64,000 nt of DNA. It comes from Dolichospermum compactum NIES-806 (GTDB lineage: Bacteria; Cyanobacteriota; Cyanobacteriia; Cyanobacteriales; Nostocaceae). The stretch spans positions 1,587,140 through 1,651,139 of the forward strand of contig NZ_AP018316.1 in the NCBI RefSeq assembly GCF_002368115.1. The letters run 5' to 3'. The notes under the pieces were generated by a model. It searched no databases, was not told the origin of the DNA, and saw only the letters and a program-made list of their open reading frames with translations. The translations under genes were made by a program, and so were the position numbers. Below are positions 55,046 through 63,984 of this stretch, piece after piece (the stretch's first letter is position 1; every line of letters starts with the position of its first letter).

Positions 55046-56287
55046 TTATACCATCCATTCCAAAACAGCTTCATCTTTAGTATTAGTATTACGAGAAGGT
55101 GTTTCGCGCTCGAACTTCATGTGAATAGAACGGGTTTGTTCACCATCAGCCGCAACAGCTAAAATTGGGTAGTCAATTAAACCATCTTGGAAAGACATTT
55201 GGAAGCGGAATGTACCATCCGAATTAAGTTTAATGGGACGACCACCAATGGTTACAGTTGCATCAGGTTCAGTTGCACCGTAAACAATCAATTCAGCATC
55301 AGCAACTAACCAGAATTTGCGAGGACGCGCAGGAACAGCAGAAGCGGAGAAACCAGACATTCCCACACCGGACATAGTTAAGCCAGATACAGTGGGAATA
55401 GCCCACATACCTACACCAGATGGGAAAACATAGGAACTGAGAGCTTGTTCAGGAGCAGCAGAACCGGGGACGTGCTGCATAGAACCGAATATAGAACCTG
55501 CAACCCGTTGAGCTTCAGCGGATTCTGCTAGATCAAAGATTTGTTCGTAAATAGGGTTGCCACCAGCAGCAGAAGCAGCAGTGGGTAATTTCTTGGATGG
55601 GGGGACTAGTTCGTAGAAGGTCTTACTACGTAGGTCTTCTTCAAAGTCTACGGTGATGAAGACATCTTCAATCCAGTCAGAAGGATAGACGGGGGGAATA
55701 TGCACTCTCGCGGAACGCGCTAATACTAACCAACCACCATCAGCGGTGCGATAGCCGACATCTATCACATAATCGCGATCGCTCACGGGAATTGGCACAT
55801 ACCACTCTCTAGCTAGTTCATCAGCAGGGTATTCTTGGATACTGTGGGGACTTTGATAATCTAGATCAACATCAGTGACATCATAAATCCGCAAAGCCAG
55901 AGTTTGTCCACCTTGACGACGCAGTGCTTCCTTATGGTCGTTAGGAATATCCCAGTAAGTGTAAGCCCACTGGGGATCACGAGGTAACAGCACAATCCGA
56001 CTATCACCATAACCGGCAGGTAAATCTGCTAGTGCTTCATCAACATCAGCGAGAGAACCACCAGTACGATCTTCTTGACCTAACTCAAATTTTGCTGCTT
56101 CCACGGTTTCTTGTGCCTCCAGATTAGGGGATGAACTGAGCGAGAACTTACTATTTTGAACTTCTTCAATTGATGCTAATAACTGCGATTTACGCATTCT
56201 GCTATAGCGAGATATACAGTATTCACTGGCAACTTTGCGTAATTGCCGTAGGGTCATCTCTTCCAGCGGTGGGCGTTCTTTTGCCAT
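55046..56287 (-). CDS. DUF4912 protein with N-terminal Rho/SAP-like domain
   Basis: This 413-residue soluble protein has a short SAP/Rho-N-like helical domain at the start (MTLRQLRKVASEYCISRYSRMRKSQLLASI), able to bind nucleic acid. DUF4912 follows at about 95-200 (RIVLLPRDPQWAYTYWDIP, LALRIYDVTD, REWYVPIPVSDRDYVIDVGY). The C-terminal domain ends in a beta-rich segment (GATEPDATVTIGGRPIKLNSDGTFRF). This architecture is widespread in cyanobacteria, but its function is unknown. The start ATG at 56287 is clear. It probably has its own promoter in the 450-bp gap upstream. Confidence 0.88.
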   Translation of the reverse strand: MAKERPPLEEMTLRQLRKVASEYCISRYSRMRKSQLLASIEEVQNSKFSLSSSPNLEAQETVEAAKFELGQEDRTGGSLADVDEALADLPAGYGDSRIVLLPRDPQWAYTYWDIPNDHKEALRRQGGQTLALRIYDVTDVDLDYQSPHSIQEYPADELAREWYVPIPVSDRDYVIDVGYRTADGGWLVLARSARVHIPPVYPSDWIEDVFITVDFEEDLRSKTFYELVPPSKKLPTAASAAGGNPIYEQIFDLAESAEAQRVAGSIFGSMQHVPGSAAPEQALSSYVFPSGVGMWAIPTVSGLTMSGVGMSGFSASAVPARPRKFWLVADAELIVYGATEPDATVTIGGRPIKLNSDGTFRFQMSFQDGLIDYPILAVAADGEQTRSIHMKFERETPSRNTNTKDEAVLEWMV

Positions 56288-56740
56288 TGATTTGGACTCC
56301 AGTAGTTTGAAAGGTAAATTATTGTTTCCGGGTTAAAAAGTTTGATTAAATATCATCTACCCAGATTTTTTTATTCCTGACTCCTGGTTTTGCCCCAGTT
56401 TTAAATTTGTTTACTGTTTGTTTTTATTAAGATACCAGCTCATCGAAATTCCTGGTTATGCCGTTGTTTTGCATTTATTGAGGATTGCAAAGAGTTGTTA
56501 AGTAAATATTAACCAGTAAACCTATCTAAGGATCAAGGGGTCTAAAGATAGGTTTTACTATATTTCACGTATTTATCAGCCTTGCGGGGATCAATATGTC
56601 ATGAAACTTTAACATAGCGATCTCAGCTAGTCCATCACTGTCAAGGTTTGATGACATTAAGGGAGGAGGTAGGGGCGCAGGCCTTGCGCCCAATCAGGAT
56701 GAAGAAAGAAATTTTTTCCCTGTTCCCTGTTCCCTCCAAC
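56288..56740. other. Intergenic with GTAGGGGCGCAGG repeat
   Basis: Includes the GTAGGGGCGCAGGCCTTGCG repeat near 56667 and low-complexity CCCTGTTCCCTGTTCCC. No gene seen; it holds the leftward promoter of the DUF4912 gene. Confidence 0.45.
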
Positions 56741-59026
56741 TTACAAAAAACTTTGAATCACTGACATTTTCTGAATCAGCCATTTGCCTTCTTTGCGAAC
56801 CAAATCATAACGAACCCGCAAGTTTTCATTAGAAGACTTTTTCTGCTGACTATTTTGATAAAACTTAGTAACTTCTTGTACCTTAGCGTCTACAGATACA
56901 TAATTTTGATCTGTACCTTTTTTAGAGAAAGCGACTACTTCTACATTATGCTTGTATTGGCGATAGCGGTTATCTTCTTGTTCTTGTTGGGCTACTGACT
57001 GCCATTGGGATAAAACTGGACCTGTTAAAATTTCCTTTAAACCATCAATGTCATGATTTTGCCCTAAAGCTGAGGTTTTGGCAGATAACCAAGTTTCAAT
57101 TACTTCCTTTGCTGTCTCCTTGGTCAGTTCTTCGTTATTGGTGGCTTCAGGTTCGCTGTTGGGGTCAGGAATGTTGATGGGTGGTTGATTGAGTTGTATT
57201 GCTAACTGTTCTCCCTTTAATGATGGACTGGGAAAGAAGATATTTTTGACTAAGCCAAAAGTTGTTGATACTAATAACGAAAAAATTAATACTCCTCCCA
57301 ATGAGAAGAAAACTAGCCAAACTAAGCGCGTTTTGGGATCTAGACTACTGAGAAAATTAGTTTGAGACTGGATGAATCCCCGAGGAAGGTTATTAGCAGT
57401 AGGTTTACGTCTTCTGCGTTTGGGGGGCTGGTGGCTTGTCGCTGCGGTCGGATGATCATTAACGGGATGTGTTCTTCTGTTTGGGTTAGCTGCTGTTAAG
57501 GGTATTTGTGATAGTTGATTTCCCGCATTTCCATCTGTTGATGAATGATTCCATCTCGGTATAGAACCCTGGGAAGATTCAGGTTGAAGTCGAGGACGGG
57601 TTTTTGGTAACTGAGGATTGAGCGGTTGATAATATTGTGGTGTTTGTGTGGTGTTATTATGGTGATTGGAATGATGAATATCTGGCTGGGGAAAGGATTG
57701 ATGGTTAATTACTGCCCATTCATTGGTGATTTGGGCATCGTTGGGTAAAGATTCTAGATAAGCTTGTACCTGTCTATCGGCAAAGTATTCTTTTAACGAG
57801 GCTTGCTGTTTTGCCAAATCTCGAAAGTGGGGAAATACTTCTTGCTGTAACCATTGTTCACTGTATAAGCATAGTCCGGGTAATAGGTCTGGTGAGTCTT
57901 GGGATTTTTCGCGAATAAAAGCTAAGGCTTCATATTCTTGACTTAGTTCTAAAACGCGGGTGGCTTCTTCCGTTTGTCCCATGAGTAAAGCACAAAGGGA
58001 TTGTTCTAAATGTACGTCTTGGCGTTTGCCTAATTGCATTAATAGTTGCTTGGCTTGACGAATTAATGCCGGTTGGCGTTGGGCAAAACCTCTGGCGATT
58101 AAGGAATATACTGCTAAATATGTGGCCACGGCTGAGGGTCGTTTACTTTCTAATTCAAAGAGCTTATGCTGTTCTGAAACTGTTAAATAATGGCGAATTT
58201 GTTGAATAAATCGTAAGAAGTCATCTATGTTGAGTCCTGATTGATCGTTGCTTGTGCCATCGATGCCGCCACGATCTTCTAAAATACTTTGTAATAATTC
58301 TAATCCTTGCCGACGTTTGGGAAGCTGTGTTTGTGGTAGTGCTAATAGTTCCAAGATGCGGTAGGGACGCAGTTTGTAAAGATCAGCAGTCATTTCGGCG
58401 CGGACGCTGGGAAATATGCCTTCCCGTGCTAATAATTCCTCACCAGTTTCTAAAGATATGGCGGCATTTTCATAGTGACCTTGCTGCCATTCTTCCCGTC
58501 CTAGTTCGAGGCAAGCTAGGGAGACGGTGAGGATAATATCTGGGAGGTCTGGGTTTTCAAGAGTTTCTGTTTGGGTGGCATGATGACCTGTTTTGAGACT
58601 AATTGGACTGGGTTTATTAACTAGGTACGGGCGACCGAGTTTTAATACTAATTCATATTCTCCTAGTTCTTGGAGTATTAACAAAGAACCAACAAATCGC
58701 TCTGGGGTGATTTCGATGCTAAGACTTTGAGCATCTTGGTCTTTGGGGTTGGTATCTACTAGGTTTTCCTGTGAAACTGTGTCAGCATTTTTGTTAGGAG
58801 TATAAACGTGAGCTAGATAAAGCTGATCGTAGGCTTTACGCTTGTCGGTATTTAATAAAACCATATAAGCTTCTTCAATCAGCTTCTTGCGAGAAGATAT
58901 AGAGGTAGTCGAATATTCCCGTCGGGGCAATTGGACAATGCGATCGCTGTATGCCTGTCGCAATTGTTCCTCATTTGCCGCCAACGGTAATCCTAGAATT
59001 CGGTAATAATCGAGCGGAATTCGCAC
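56741..59026 (-). CDS. ftn2: Cell division protein Ftn2/ZipN (ARC6 homologue)
   Basis: This 761-residue membrane protein anchors the FtsZ ring in cyanobacteria. A degenerate J-like domain stands at the start (PLDYYRILGLPLAANEEQLRQAYSDRI, about 5-75). A long helical cytoplasmic region follows to about residue 430, then a Pro/Asn/Gln-rich linker. One membrane helix lies at about 565-590 (LVWLVFFSLGGVLIFSLLVSTTFGLV). The C-terminal IMS domain (about 645-761; KEVIETWLSAKTSALGQNHDIDGL, VRKEGKWLIQKMSVIQ) faces the periplasm. Domain order and length match Ftn2/ARC6. The DUF3067, petC and petA genes follow on the chromosome after repeat-rich gaps. Confidence 0.92.
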   Translation of the reverse strand: MRIPLDYYRILGLPLAANEEQLRQAYSDRIVQLPRREYSTTSISSRKKLIEEAYMVLLNTDKRKAYDQLYLAHVYTPNKNADTVSQENLVDTNPKDQDAQSLSIEITPERFVGSLLILQELGEYELVLKLGRPYLVNKPSPISLKTGHHATQTETLENPDLPDIILTVSLACLELGREEWQQGHYENAAISLETGEELLAREGIFPSVRAEMTADLYKLRPYRILELLALPQTQLPKRRQGLELLQSILEDRGGIDGTSNDQSGLNIDDFLRFIQQIRHYLTVSEQHKLFELESKRPSAVATYLAVYSLIARGFAQRQPALIRQAKQLLMQLGKRQDVHLEQSLCALLMGQTEEATRVLELSQEYEALAFIREKSQDSPDLLPGLCLYSEQWLQQEVFPHFRDLAKQQASLKEYFADRQVQAYLESLPNDAQITNEWAVINHQSFPQPDIHHSNHHNNTTQTPQYYQPLNPQLPKTRPRLQPESSQGSIPRWNHSSTDGNAGNQLSQIPLTAANPNRRTHPVNDHPTAATSHQPPKRRRRKPTANNLPRGFIQSQTNFLSSLDPKTRLVWLVFFSLGGVLIFSLLVSTTFGLVKNIFFPSPSLKGEQLAIQLNQPPINIPDPNSEPEATNNEELTKETAKEVIETWLSAKTSALGQNHDIDGLKEILTGPVLSQWQSVAQQEQEDNRYRQYKHNVEVVAFSKKGTDQNYVSVDAKVQEVTKFYQNSQQKKSSNENLRVRYDLVRKEGKWLIQKMSVIQSFL

Positions 59027-59392
59027 AGCTTACGTCCCCTGCACTGTGTTCTCGTAGCGTCTCGTAAAAATTAACATAATCTACCTGGAACGTTCCAGGC
59101 TTCTAAAACCGTCTCATAATTATAAGACCTCGGTGGTCTGGTTAGTACGGCTTGCTTGATTACTCTTGCAAGCCTTGTTCCTTTAGGGCTGGGTTAGTGG
59201 CAGCCTGATTAATACCGTGTTAACCTAGTACAATAAGTGTATATAGTAACAGATATCTTATTTTTTGCCGTTAATTTTTTTATATCTTCAGTTTAAGGTA
59301 ACTGCATCAGGAGTTCGGAGTTCGGAGTTCGGAGTCAGGAATATATTAATTATTGCCTATTACCCATTAACCATTACCCATTACCTGAATCT
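59027..59392. other. Intergenic with heptamer repeat and palindrome
   Basis: Contains the palindrome CCTGGAACGTTCCAGG at 59092-59107 and three to four GGAGTTC heptamers at 59310-59339. It must hold the ftn2 promoter. No RNA gene recognised. Confidence 0.5.
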
Positions 59393-59701
59393 TTAAACAA
59401 TCCATTCCGAAGCCCGTTCACCTAAGTCGAGAGGTATGCTAACTGCTTTACCAAGACGAGGACGCTCTTTAGTTTCTAGAATAAAAGTTTGTACTTGTTG
59501 TATTCCGCCTAAAGCATTAAGATAATTGGCAATGCTATCCAGATGATCTTGATAATCTGTTTCGCTCATAGGGAAAGAAACTTGTCCAAAGTATTTCCAC
59601 ATGATTTGTAGAAATATTTTGCCTTGGGTGCGGCGAAACTGGACATCATAAGGTTGTCCCCATTTATCAATCAACAGTTGGCGTAATTCCTTTCCGGTCA
59701 T
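59393..59701 (-). CDS. DUF3067 family protein
   Basis: This 102-residue soluble protein has the family core MTGKELRQLLIDKWGQPYDVQFRRTQGKIFLQIMWKYFGQVSFPMSE and ends in LGERASEWIV. DUF3067 is conserved in cyanobacteria and plastid-bearing eukaryotes; its function is unknown. Length is typical. It is divergent from petC, 320 bp away, so a photosynthesis-related role is possible but not shown. Confidence 0.88.
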   Translation of the reverse strand: MTGKELRQLLIDKWGQPYDVQFRRTQGKIFLQIMWKYFGQVSFPMSETDYQDHLDSIANYLNALGGIQQVQTFILETKERPRLGKAVSIPLDLGERASEWIV

Positions 59702-60020
59702 AGTAATTTTAGATTTTGGATTTTGGATTTTGGAAATTAGACAATTATTTCTCCCTGCCCCTGGCCTGTTCCCTATTCCCTGTTCCCTGCGCCCTTAGCT
59801 TATTTAGATTTTACATTTAGTTATGATATTAAGTTCCGTGACTCCAGTATGATAGAGATATAAAGAAATGTAATGCTAACGGAACAGATGCTCACTATGT
59901 CTTGCAACTAAGAATTATGGCATCGCTGTGAGCGTTATGATTTCAATTCAGATGAGAGTGGCTATTGTGCTGGTACTCTTGTCAAAATGATTAATAAATT
60001 ACACAAACAGCGCGGAGATT
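59702..60020. other. Divergent promoter region for DUF3067 and petC
   Basis: About 320 bp, with GGATTTTGGATTTTGG and CCCTGTTCCCTG low-complexity stretches near the DUF3067 side. No gene; it must drive petC-petA. Confidence 0.5.
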
Positions 60021-60560
60021 ATGGCTCAATTTTCAGAAATCACAGACGTTCCCGATATGGGTCGTCGTCAGTTTATGAACCTGCTCACTTTTGGGACTGT
60101 TACCGGAGTGGCATTGGGTGTATTGTACCCTGTTGTTAACTACCTTATACCACCTTCTAGCGGTAGTGCTGGTGGCGGTACAGTAGCCAAGAATGAATTG
60201 GGTAATGATGTTAGTGTTAGTCAATTTCTAGACAGCCATAATGTGGGCGGTCGCAGTTTGGTACAAGGACTCAAAGGAGATCCTACCTATATTGTAGTGG
60301 AAAGTAAAGAAGCGATCGCTGACTACGGGATTAATGCTATTTGTACCCACTTAGGTTGTGTTGTACCTTGGAACGTGGCTGAGAATAAGTTTAAATGCCC
60401 TTGTCATGGTTCACAATATGACGCTACTGGTAAAGTAATTCGTGGTCCTGCACCAAAATCCTTACCACTAGCCCATGCCAAAGTAGAAGACGACAAAATT
60501 CTGCTCACACCTTGGACAGAAACCGATTTCCGCACCGGCGATGCCGCTTGGTGGGCTTAA
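60021..60560 (+). CDS. petC: Cytochrome b6f complex Rieske iron-sulfur subunit
   Basis: This 179-residue thylakoid protein transfers electrons from plastoquinol to cytochrome f. One N-terminal membrane helix (MNLLTFGTVTGVALGVLYPVVNYLI) follows the RRQF twin-arginine pair, and a Gly/Ser hinge (PPSSGSAGGG) precedes the soluble domain. The 2Fe-2S ligands are in CTHLGC and CPCHGSQYD, and GPAPKSLPL is the proline loop. It is followed by petA after 106 bp, the standard cyanobacterial petC-petA operon. Confidence 0.98.
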   Translation: MAQFSEITDVPDMGRRQFMNLLTFGTVTGVALGVLYPVVNYLIPPSSGSAGGGTVAKNELGNDVSVSQFLDSHNVGGRSLVQGLKGDPTYIVVESKEAIADYGINAICTHLGCVVPWNVAENKFKCPCHGSQYDATGKVIRGPAPKSLPLAHAKVEDDKILLTPWTETDFRTGDAAWWA

Positions 60561-60605
60561 ATAGTTAGTCTCAAGTCAAAAATCTAGAGCTTTGAATCAA
60601 CTCTT

Positions 60606-60657
60606 GACAACTGACAACTGACAACTGACAACTGACAACTGACCACTGACAAATGAC
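60606..60657. repeat. Heptanucleotide tandem repeat between petC and petA
   Basis: About seven units of GACAACT, the last two with changes (GACCACT, GACAAAT), inside the petC-petA intergenic space. It belongs to the STRR class and lies in a core photosynthesis operon. Confidence 0.85.
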
Positions 60658-60666
60658 TTTATAGAG

Positions 60667-61668
60667 ATGAGAAATGCCCTTACACCTGCGAAATTAACTC
60701 GCACTGCTAAAGCAATGGTTAAGACATTGCTAATAGCGATCGCTACTGTTACCTTTTTCTTCACTAGCGATATAGCCGTCCCACAAACTGCCGCCGCCTA
60801 TCCCTTTTGGGCGCAACAAACCGCTCCTGCAACCCCCCGCGAAGCCACAGGGCGAATTGTTTGCGCTAACTGTCACCTAGCTGCTAAACCCACAGAAATA
60901 GAAATTCCTCAATCTGTGCTTCCTGACACTGTATTTAAAGCCGTTGTCAAAATCCCTTACGATACCACCGTCCAACAAGTTGGCGCTGATGGTTCTAAGG
61001 TTGGCTTAAATGTCGGTGCTGTATTAATGTTGCCCGAAGGCTTCAAGATTGCCCCAGAAGATCGCATTCCTGAAGAAATGAAAGAAGAAGTGGGTGACAT
61101 GACATTCACCCCTTACAACGACAGTACAGATAATGTTGTGATTGTTGGTCCATTACCCGGTGAAGAATATCAAGAAATCGTCTTCCCGATTCTTTCTCCT
61201 AACCCCGCCACAGACAAAAAAATCCACTTTGGCAAATACTCTGTTCATGTAGGCGGTAATCGCGGACGTGGGCAAGTTTACCCCACAGGTGAGAAGAGCA
61301 ATAATAACCTATTCAACGCTTCTGCCGCCGGTACGATTAGCAAAATTGCTCAAACAGAAGATGAAGACGGTAACGTTAAAAATCTGATTAGCATCACAAC
61401 CGCAACTGGTGATGTTTTTACCGATACAGTTCCCGTTGGACCTGAATTAATTGTGACTGAAGGACAAGCCGTTGCCATTGGTGATGCTTTAACCAACAAC
61501 CCCAATGTTGGTGGTTTTGGTCAAAGAGATGCAGAAATTGTTTTGCAAGACTCTTCTAGAGTTACATGGTTAGTTGCTTTTATCTGTTTAGTGATGATGG
61601 CACAAATCATGCTAGTTCTCAAGAAGAAACAAGTAGAAAAAGTCCAAGCTGCGGAAATGAATTTCTAA
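60667..61668 (+). CDS. petA: Cytochrome f, b6f complex
   Basis: This 333-residue c-type cytochrome of the b6f complex passes electrons from the Rieske centre to plastocyanin or cytochrome c6. The signal peptide ends at AAA before YPFWAQQ; the mature N-terminal Tyr provides the axial haem ligand. Haem is bound at CANCH (RIVCANCHLAAK). A large beta domain carries the Lys-rich and EEVGDM segments. A C-terminal helix (VTWLVAFICLVMMAQIMLVL) anchors it, with a short KKKQ stroma-side tail. A strong terminator lies about 105 bp after the stop. Confidence 0.98.
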   Translation: MRNALTPAKLTRTAKAMVKTLLIAIATVTFFFTSDIAVPQTAAAYPFWAQQTAPATPREATGRIVCANCHLAAKPTEIEIPQSVLPDTVFKAVVKIPYDTTVQQVGADGSKVGLNVGAVLMLPEGFKIAPEDRIPEEMKEEVGDMTFTPYNDSTDNVVIVGPLPGEEYQEIVFPILSPNPATDKKIHFGKYSVHVGGNRGRGQVYPTGEKSNNNLFNASAAGTISKIAQTEDEDGNVKNLISITTATGDVFTDTVPVGPELIVTEGQAVAIGDALTNNPNVGGFGQRDAEIVLQDSSRVTWLVAFICLVMMAQIMLVLKKKQVEKVQAAEMNF

Positions 61669-61774
61669 ATCATAACTATGATTGGTGTGATTTATTTGAT
61701 TTAGATAATTCATAAATCGGAAAAAATCACTGTTCAGAATGATTACAAATTCTTGGCTATATCATTGGTTATTT

Positions 61775-61799
61775 GACAGGCTTTTTGCCTGTCTTTTTT
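61775..61799 (+). terminator. Rho-independent terminator after petC-petA
   Basis: A perfect 7-bp stem, GACAGGC / GCCTGTC, with a TTTTT loop followed by six Ts. Confidence 0.85.
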
Positions 61800-61840
61800 C
61801 TTATCATGGGCAATAAGTTTACCAAAAAATCAACCTCAAG

Positions 61841-61906
61841 AGACATACCAGGCACAGAGGTCCGGGAGAAATGGGGGTTTAGGGAGAGATATTTTGCGTA
61901 AGTCCT
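61841..61906. repeat. Partial MITE with IS701-like right end
   Basis: Ends in TTGCGTAAGTCCT and resembles the inner part of 29994-30076 (GGGTTTA then AGAGATATTTTGCGTAAG). The left end is missing or too diverged to see. Confidence 0.5.
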
Positions 61907-61933
61907 GCTAATCAAATAACACATTTATTTACT

Positions 61934-63160
61934 ATGTTATCAGTCAAAGATGCAGAAACGATTATTTTCAATCATGTTCAACCTTTAAATCAAGAACATG
62001 ATCTGGAGATTGTGGATTTATTAACAGCATTTCACCGAATTTTAGCAACTCCTGTAATTAGTTCTTTAGATTTTCCTCATTGGGATAATTCCGCAATGGA
62101 TGGTTTTGCTGTACGTTATGAAGATGTACAAAATTCAAATGCTGAAAATCCCACAATTTTGGAAATTGTCGAAGAGATTCCCGCAGGATATCAACCTCAA
62201 AATACTATTAAAAAAGGACAAGCAGCAAGGATTTTCACTGGTGCAATCATACCAAAAGGTGCAGATACTATAGTTATGCAGGAAAAAACTAAATTGCAGG
62301 AAAACCAAGTTTTTATTTTTGCTACACCGCAACCCCAAGAATTTATTAGACACCAAGGAGACTTTTACCAAGCCGGAAAAGAACTTTTACCAGCAGGAAT
62401 TCCCCTGAATGCAGCAGAAATTGCTATTTTAGCCGCAGCACAATTATCTACAATCAGTGTTTTCCGTCGTCCACGAGTGGCAATTTTTTCTAGTGGTGAC
62501 GAATTGGTAACACCAGAACAAACCCTAAAACCTGGACAAATAGTAGATTCTAACCAATATGCTTTAGCCGCTTTAGTAAAGGAATCAGGTGCAGAAGTGT
62601 TAATGTTAGGAATTGTTAAAGATAATCCAACTGCATTAACAGAGACTATCAATTATGCAATTAATAATAGTGATATAGTTCTTTCTTCTGGTGGAGTTTC
62701 CGTAGGTGATTATGATTATATTGCTAATATATTAGCATATTTGGGGGCAGAAATTCATTTTCGCGCTGTGCAAATGCGTCCAGGAAAACCCTTAACATTT
62801 GCTACATTTCCCAATTCTCTTTATTTTGGTTTACCAGGAAATCCCGTTTCTGCATTAGTAACATTTTGGAGATTTGTAGAACCGACAATTAAAAAATTTT
62901 CAGGAATTAATCCAGGTTGGGAAGCGAAATTTTTAAAAGTAAAATCCCATTCCGAATTAAAATCTAACGGAAAAATGGAAACTTATATTTGGGGTAAATT
63001 AAATTTAAATGATGGTATTTATGAATTTCAGCAAACAAGTGGTAATTTAAATTCTGGGAACTTAATTAACCTATCCCAAACTAATGCTTTAGCCATTTTA
63101 CCAGTCGGAAAAACCCTAATTTCACCAGGAGAAGAAACCTTAGTTTTGCGAATAGGATAA
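61934..63160 (+). CDS. moeA: Molybdopterin molybdotransferase
   Basis: This 408-residue protein inserts molybdate into adenylylated molybdopterin, the last step of molybdenum cofactor synthesis (used by nitrate reductase in cyanobacteria). The N-terminal segments LDFPHWDNSAMDGFAVRYED and RIFTGAIIPKGADTIVMQE are diagnostic, as are SSGDELV, SSGGVSVGDYDYI and YFGLPGNPVSALVTF of the MoaB/Mog-like domain. Length is normal. The upstream frame opens at an ATG at 61934, just after a partial MITE. Confidence 0.95.
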   Translation: MLSVKDAETIIFNHVQPLNQEHDLEIVDLLTAFHRILATPVISSLDFPHWDNSAMDGFAVRYEDVQNSNAENPTILEIVEEIPAGYQPQNTIKKGQAARIFTGAIIPKGADTIVMQEKTKLQENQVFIFATPQPQEFIRHQGDFYQAGKELLPAGIPLNAAEIAILAAAQLSTISVFRRPRVAIFSSGDELVTPEQTLKPGQIVDSNQYALAALVKESGAEVLMLGIVKDNPTALTETINYAINNSDIVLSSGGVSVGDYDYIANILAYLGAEIHFRAVQMRPGKPLTFATFPNSLYFGLPGNPVSALVTFWRFVEPTIKKFSGINPGWEAKFLKVKSHSELKSNGKMETYIWGKLNLNDGIYEFQQTSGNLNSGNLINLSQTNALAILPVGKTLISPGEETLVLRIG

Positions 63161-63233
63161 AATAAAATGAACTCTCTGCAACTCTGCGCCTCTGCGTGCA
63201 AAAATAGATTACTTTCATAAGTCTAGCTATATT

Positions 63234-63266
63234 TTGTTGGGTTTCACTTCGTTCTACCCAACCTAC
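63234..63266. repeat. Half copy of the GTAGGTTGGGTT repeat
   Basis: TTGTTGGGTTTC to ACCCAACCTAC, one half of the family seen at 5309 and 29880. Confidence 0.5.
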
Positions 63267-63273
63267 AATTATC

Positions 63274-63726
63274 TTAGGTATTAGTAAATTGTCTTTTATC
63301 AAGCAGAGGAGAATCTATATCTAAAAGCCAATTTTCATCAACAAATTCCAGATTTTCATTATAGATAAGAACTAACTCACCTATATTTTGAATAGTTGGA
63401 GATCCGAATGGGTAAGATTTATCATCAGGTAACGCTGCAGCATATATAGCAGCAGCAGCAGGATAATCAGTACCAATAAGAGAAAATTTGAGTTTTACAA
63501 ACCGATTATCTTGCGTAACACCCACAAAACTGCTGACTAATTCTGTTTCTATGGTGTGAGGTAACCTAATTGAGTCATAATATTCATCCTGTTCATCCCA
63601 ATAACCATTGACTGTATAACAGCATTGTTCAAGATGTTTTTGAACAAGAGAATTAGGATCTAAACTTTCTAATATCTCAGTTAAACCTTGCCAGATTTTG
63701 TGATTTTTCAATTGAAGTGTAGTCAT
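63274..63726 (-). CDS. Hypothetical protein, possible immunity protein
   Basis: This 150-residue soluble, acidic protein (WDEQDEYYDSIRLPHTIETELVSS, ENLEFVDENWLLDIDSPLLD) has no recognised domain. It starts 8 bp after the stop of a C-terminal toxin-like fragment on the same strand. That spacing, its small size and acidity fit an immunity protein of a polymorphic-toxin pair. This is a context inference only. Confidence 0.5.
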   Translation of the reverse strand: MTTLQLKNHKIWQGLTEILESLDPNSLVQKHLEQCCYTVNGYWDEQDEYYDSIRLPHTIETELVSSFVGVTQDNRFVKLKFSLIGTDYPAAAAIYAAALPDDKSYPFGSPTIQNIGELVLIYNENLEFVDENWLLDIDSPLLDKRQFTNT

Positions 63727-63734
63727 AATCTATT

Positions 63735-63971
63735 CTAGCAGAAGTGTTGTGTTACAAAACCAGGAAAATGTAATATACCATTAACATATTTGGCGTGAAA
63801 CCGTCTATCACCACCGTTACCTAACACTTTAGATTTTAAATTATATCCTTTTTCTTGAGAATCAACAAGCCCAATACTACCCTGTGGGTGTACTAACCCT
63901 TTCGCAATTGCCTTTAAATGCTTTCCTTTACCATCATATCTTATACCTAATTTTATTTGTTCGTCGCTAAT
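63735..63971 (-). pseudogene. C-terminal fragment of a possible polymorphic toxin
   Basis: The frame reads ISDEQIKLGIRYDGKGKHLKAI, then AKGLVHPQGSIGLVDSQEKG, then NGGDRRFHAKYVNGILHFPG, ending FVTQHFC and stop. It is compact and basic, with a possible active region in HLKAIAKGLVHP and DRRFHAKY. It is cut at its 5' side by an IS701-like end (AGGACTTACGCAA at 63972), with a stop in the next in-frame codons. The main protein would lie beyond the right edge. No family name was recognised; a toxin tip is suggested by the small acidic gene directly downstream. Confidence 0.45.
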
Positions 63972-63984
63972 AGGACTTACGCAA
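63972..63984. mobile_element. IS701-like terminal repeat at the right edge
   Basis: AGGACTTACGCAA, identical to the outer end of the IS at 509. It probably marks the start of another IS or MITE copy that continues beyond the window and disrupts the gene to its left. Confidence 0.55.

Noticed and set aside
59092..59107. Palindrome CCTGGAACGTTCCAGG as an operator
   Set aside because: Similar GGAACGTTCC or GACGTTCC palindromes occur in dispersed repeats, so a specific operator role cannot be supported.
59110..59215. Possible tRNA or riboswitch
   Set aside because: Some short complementary stretches are present, but no cloverleaf, T-loop GTTCGA motif or known riboswitch core could be found.
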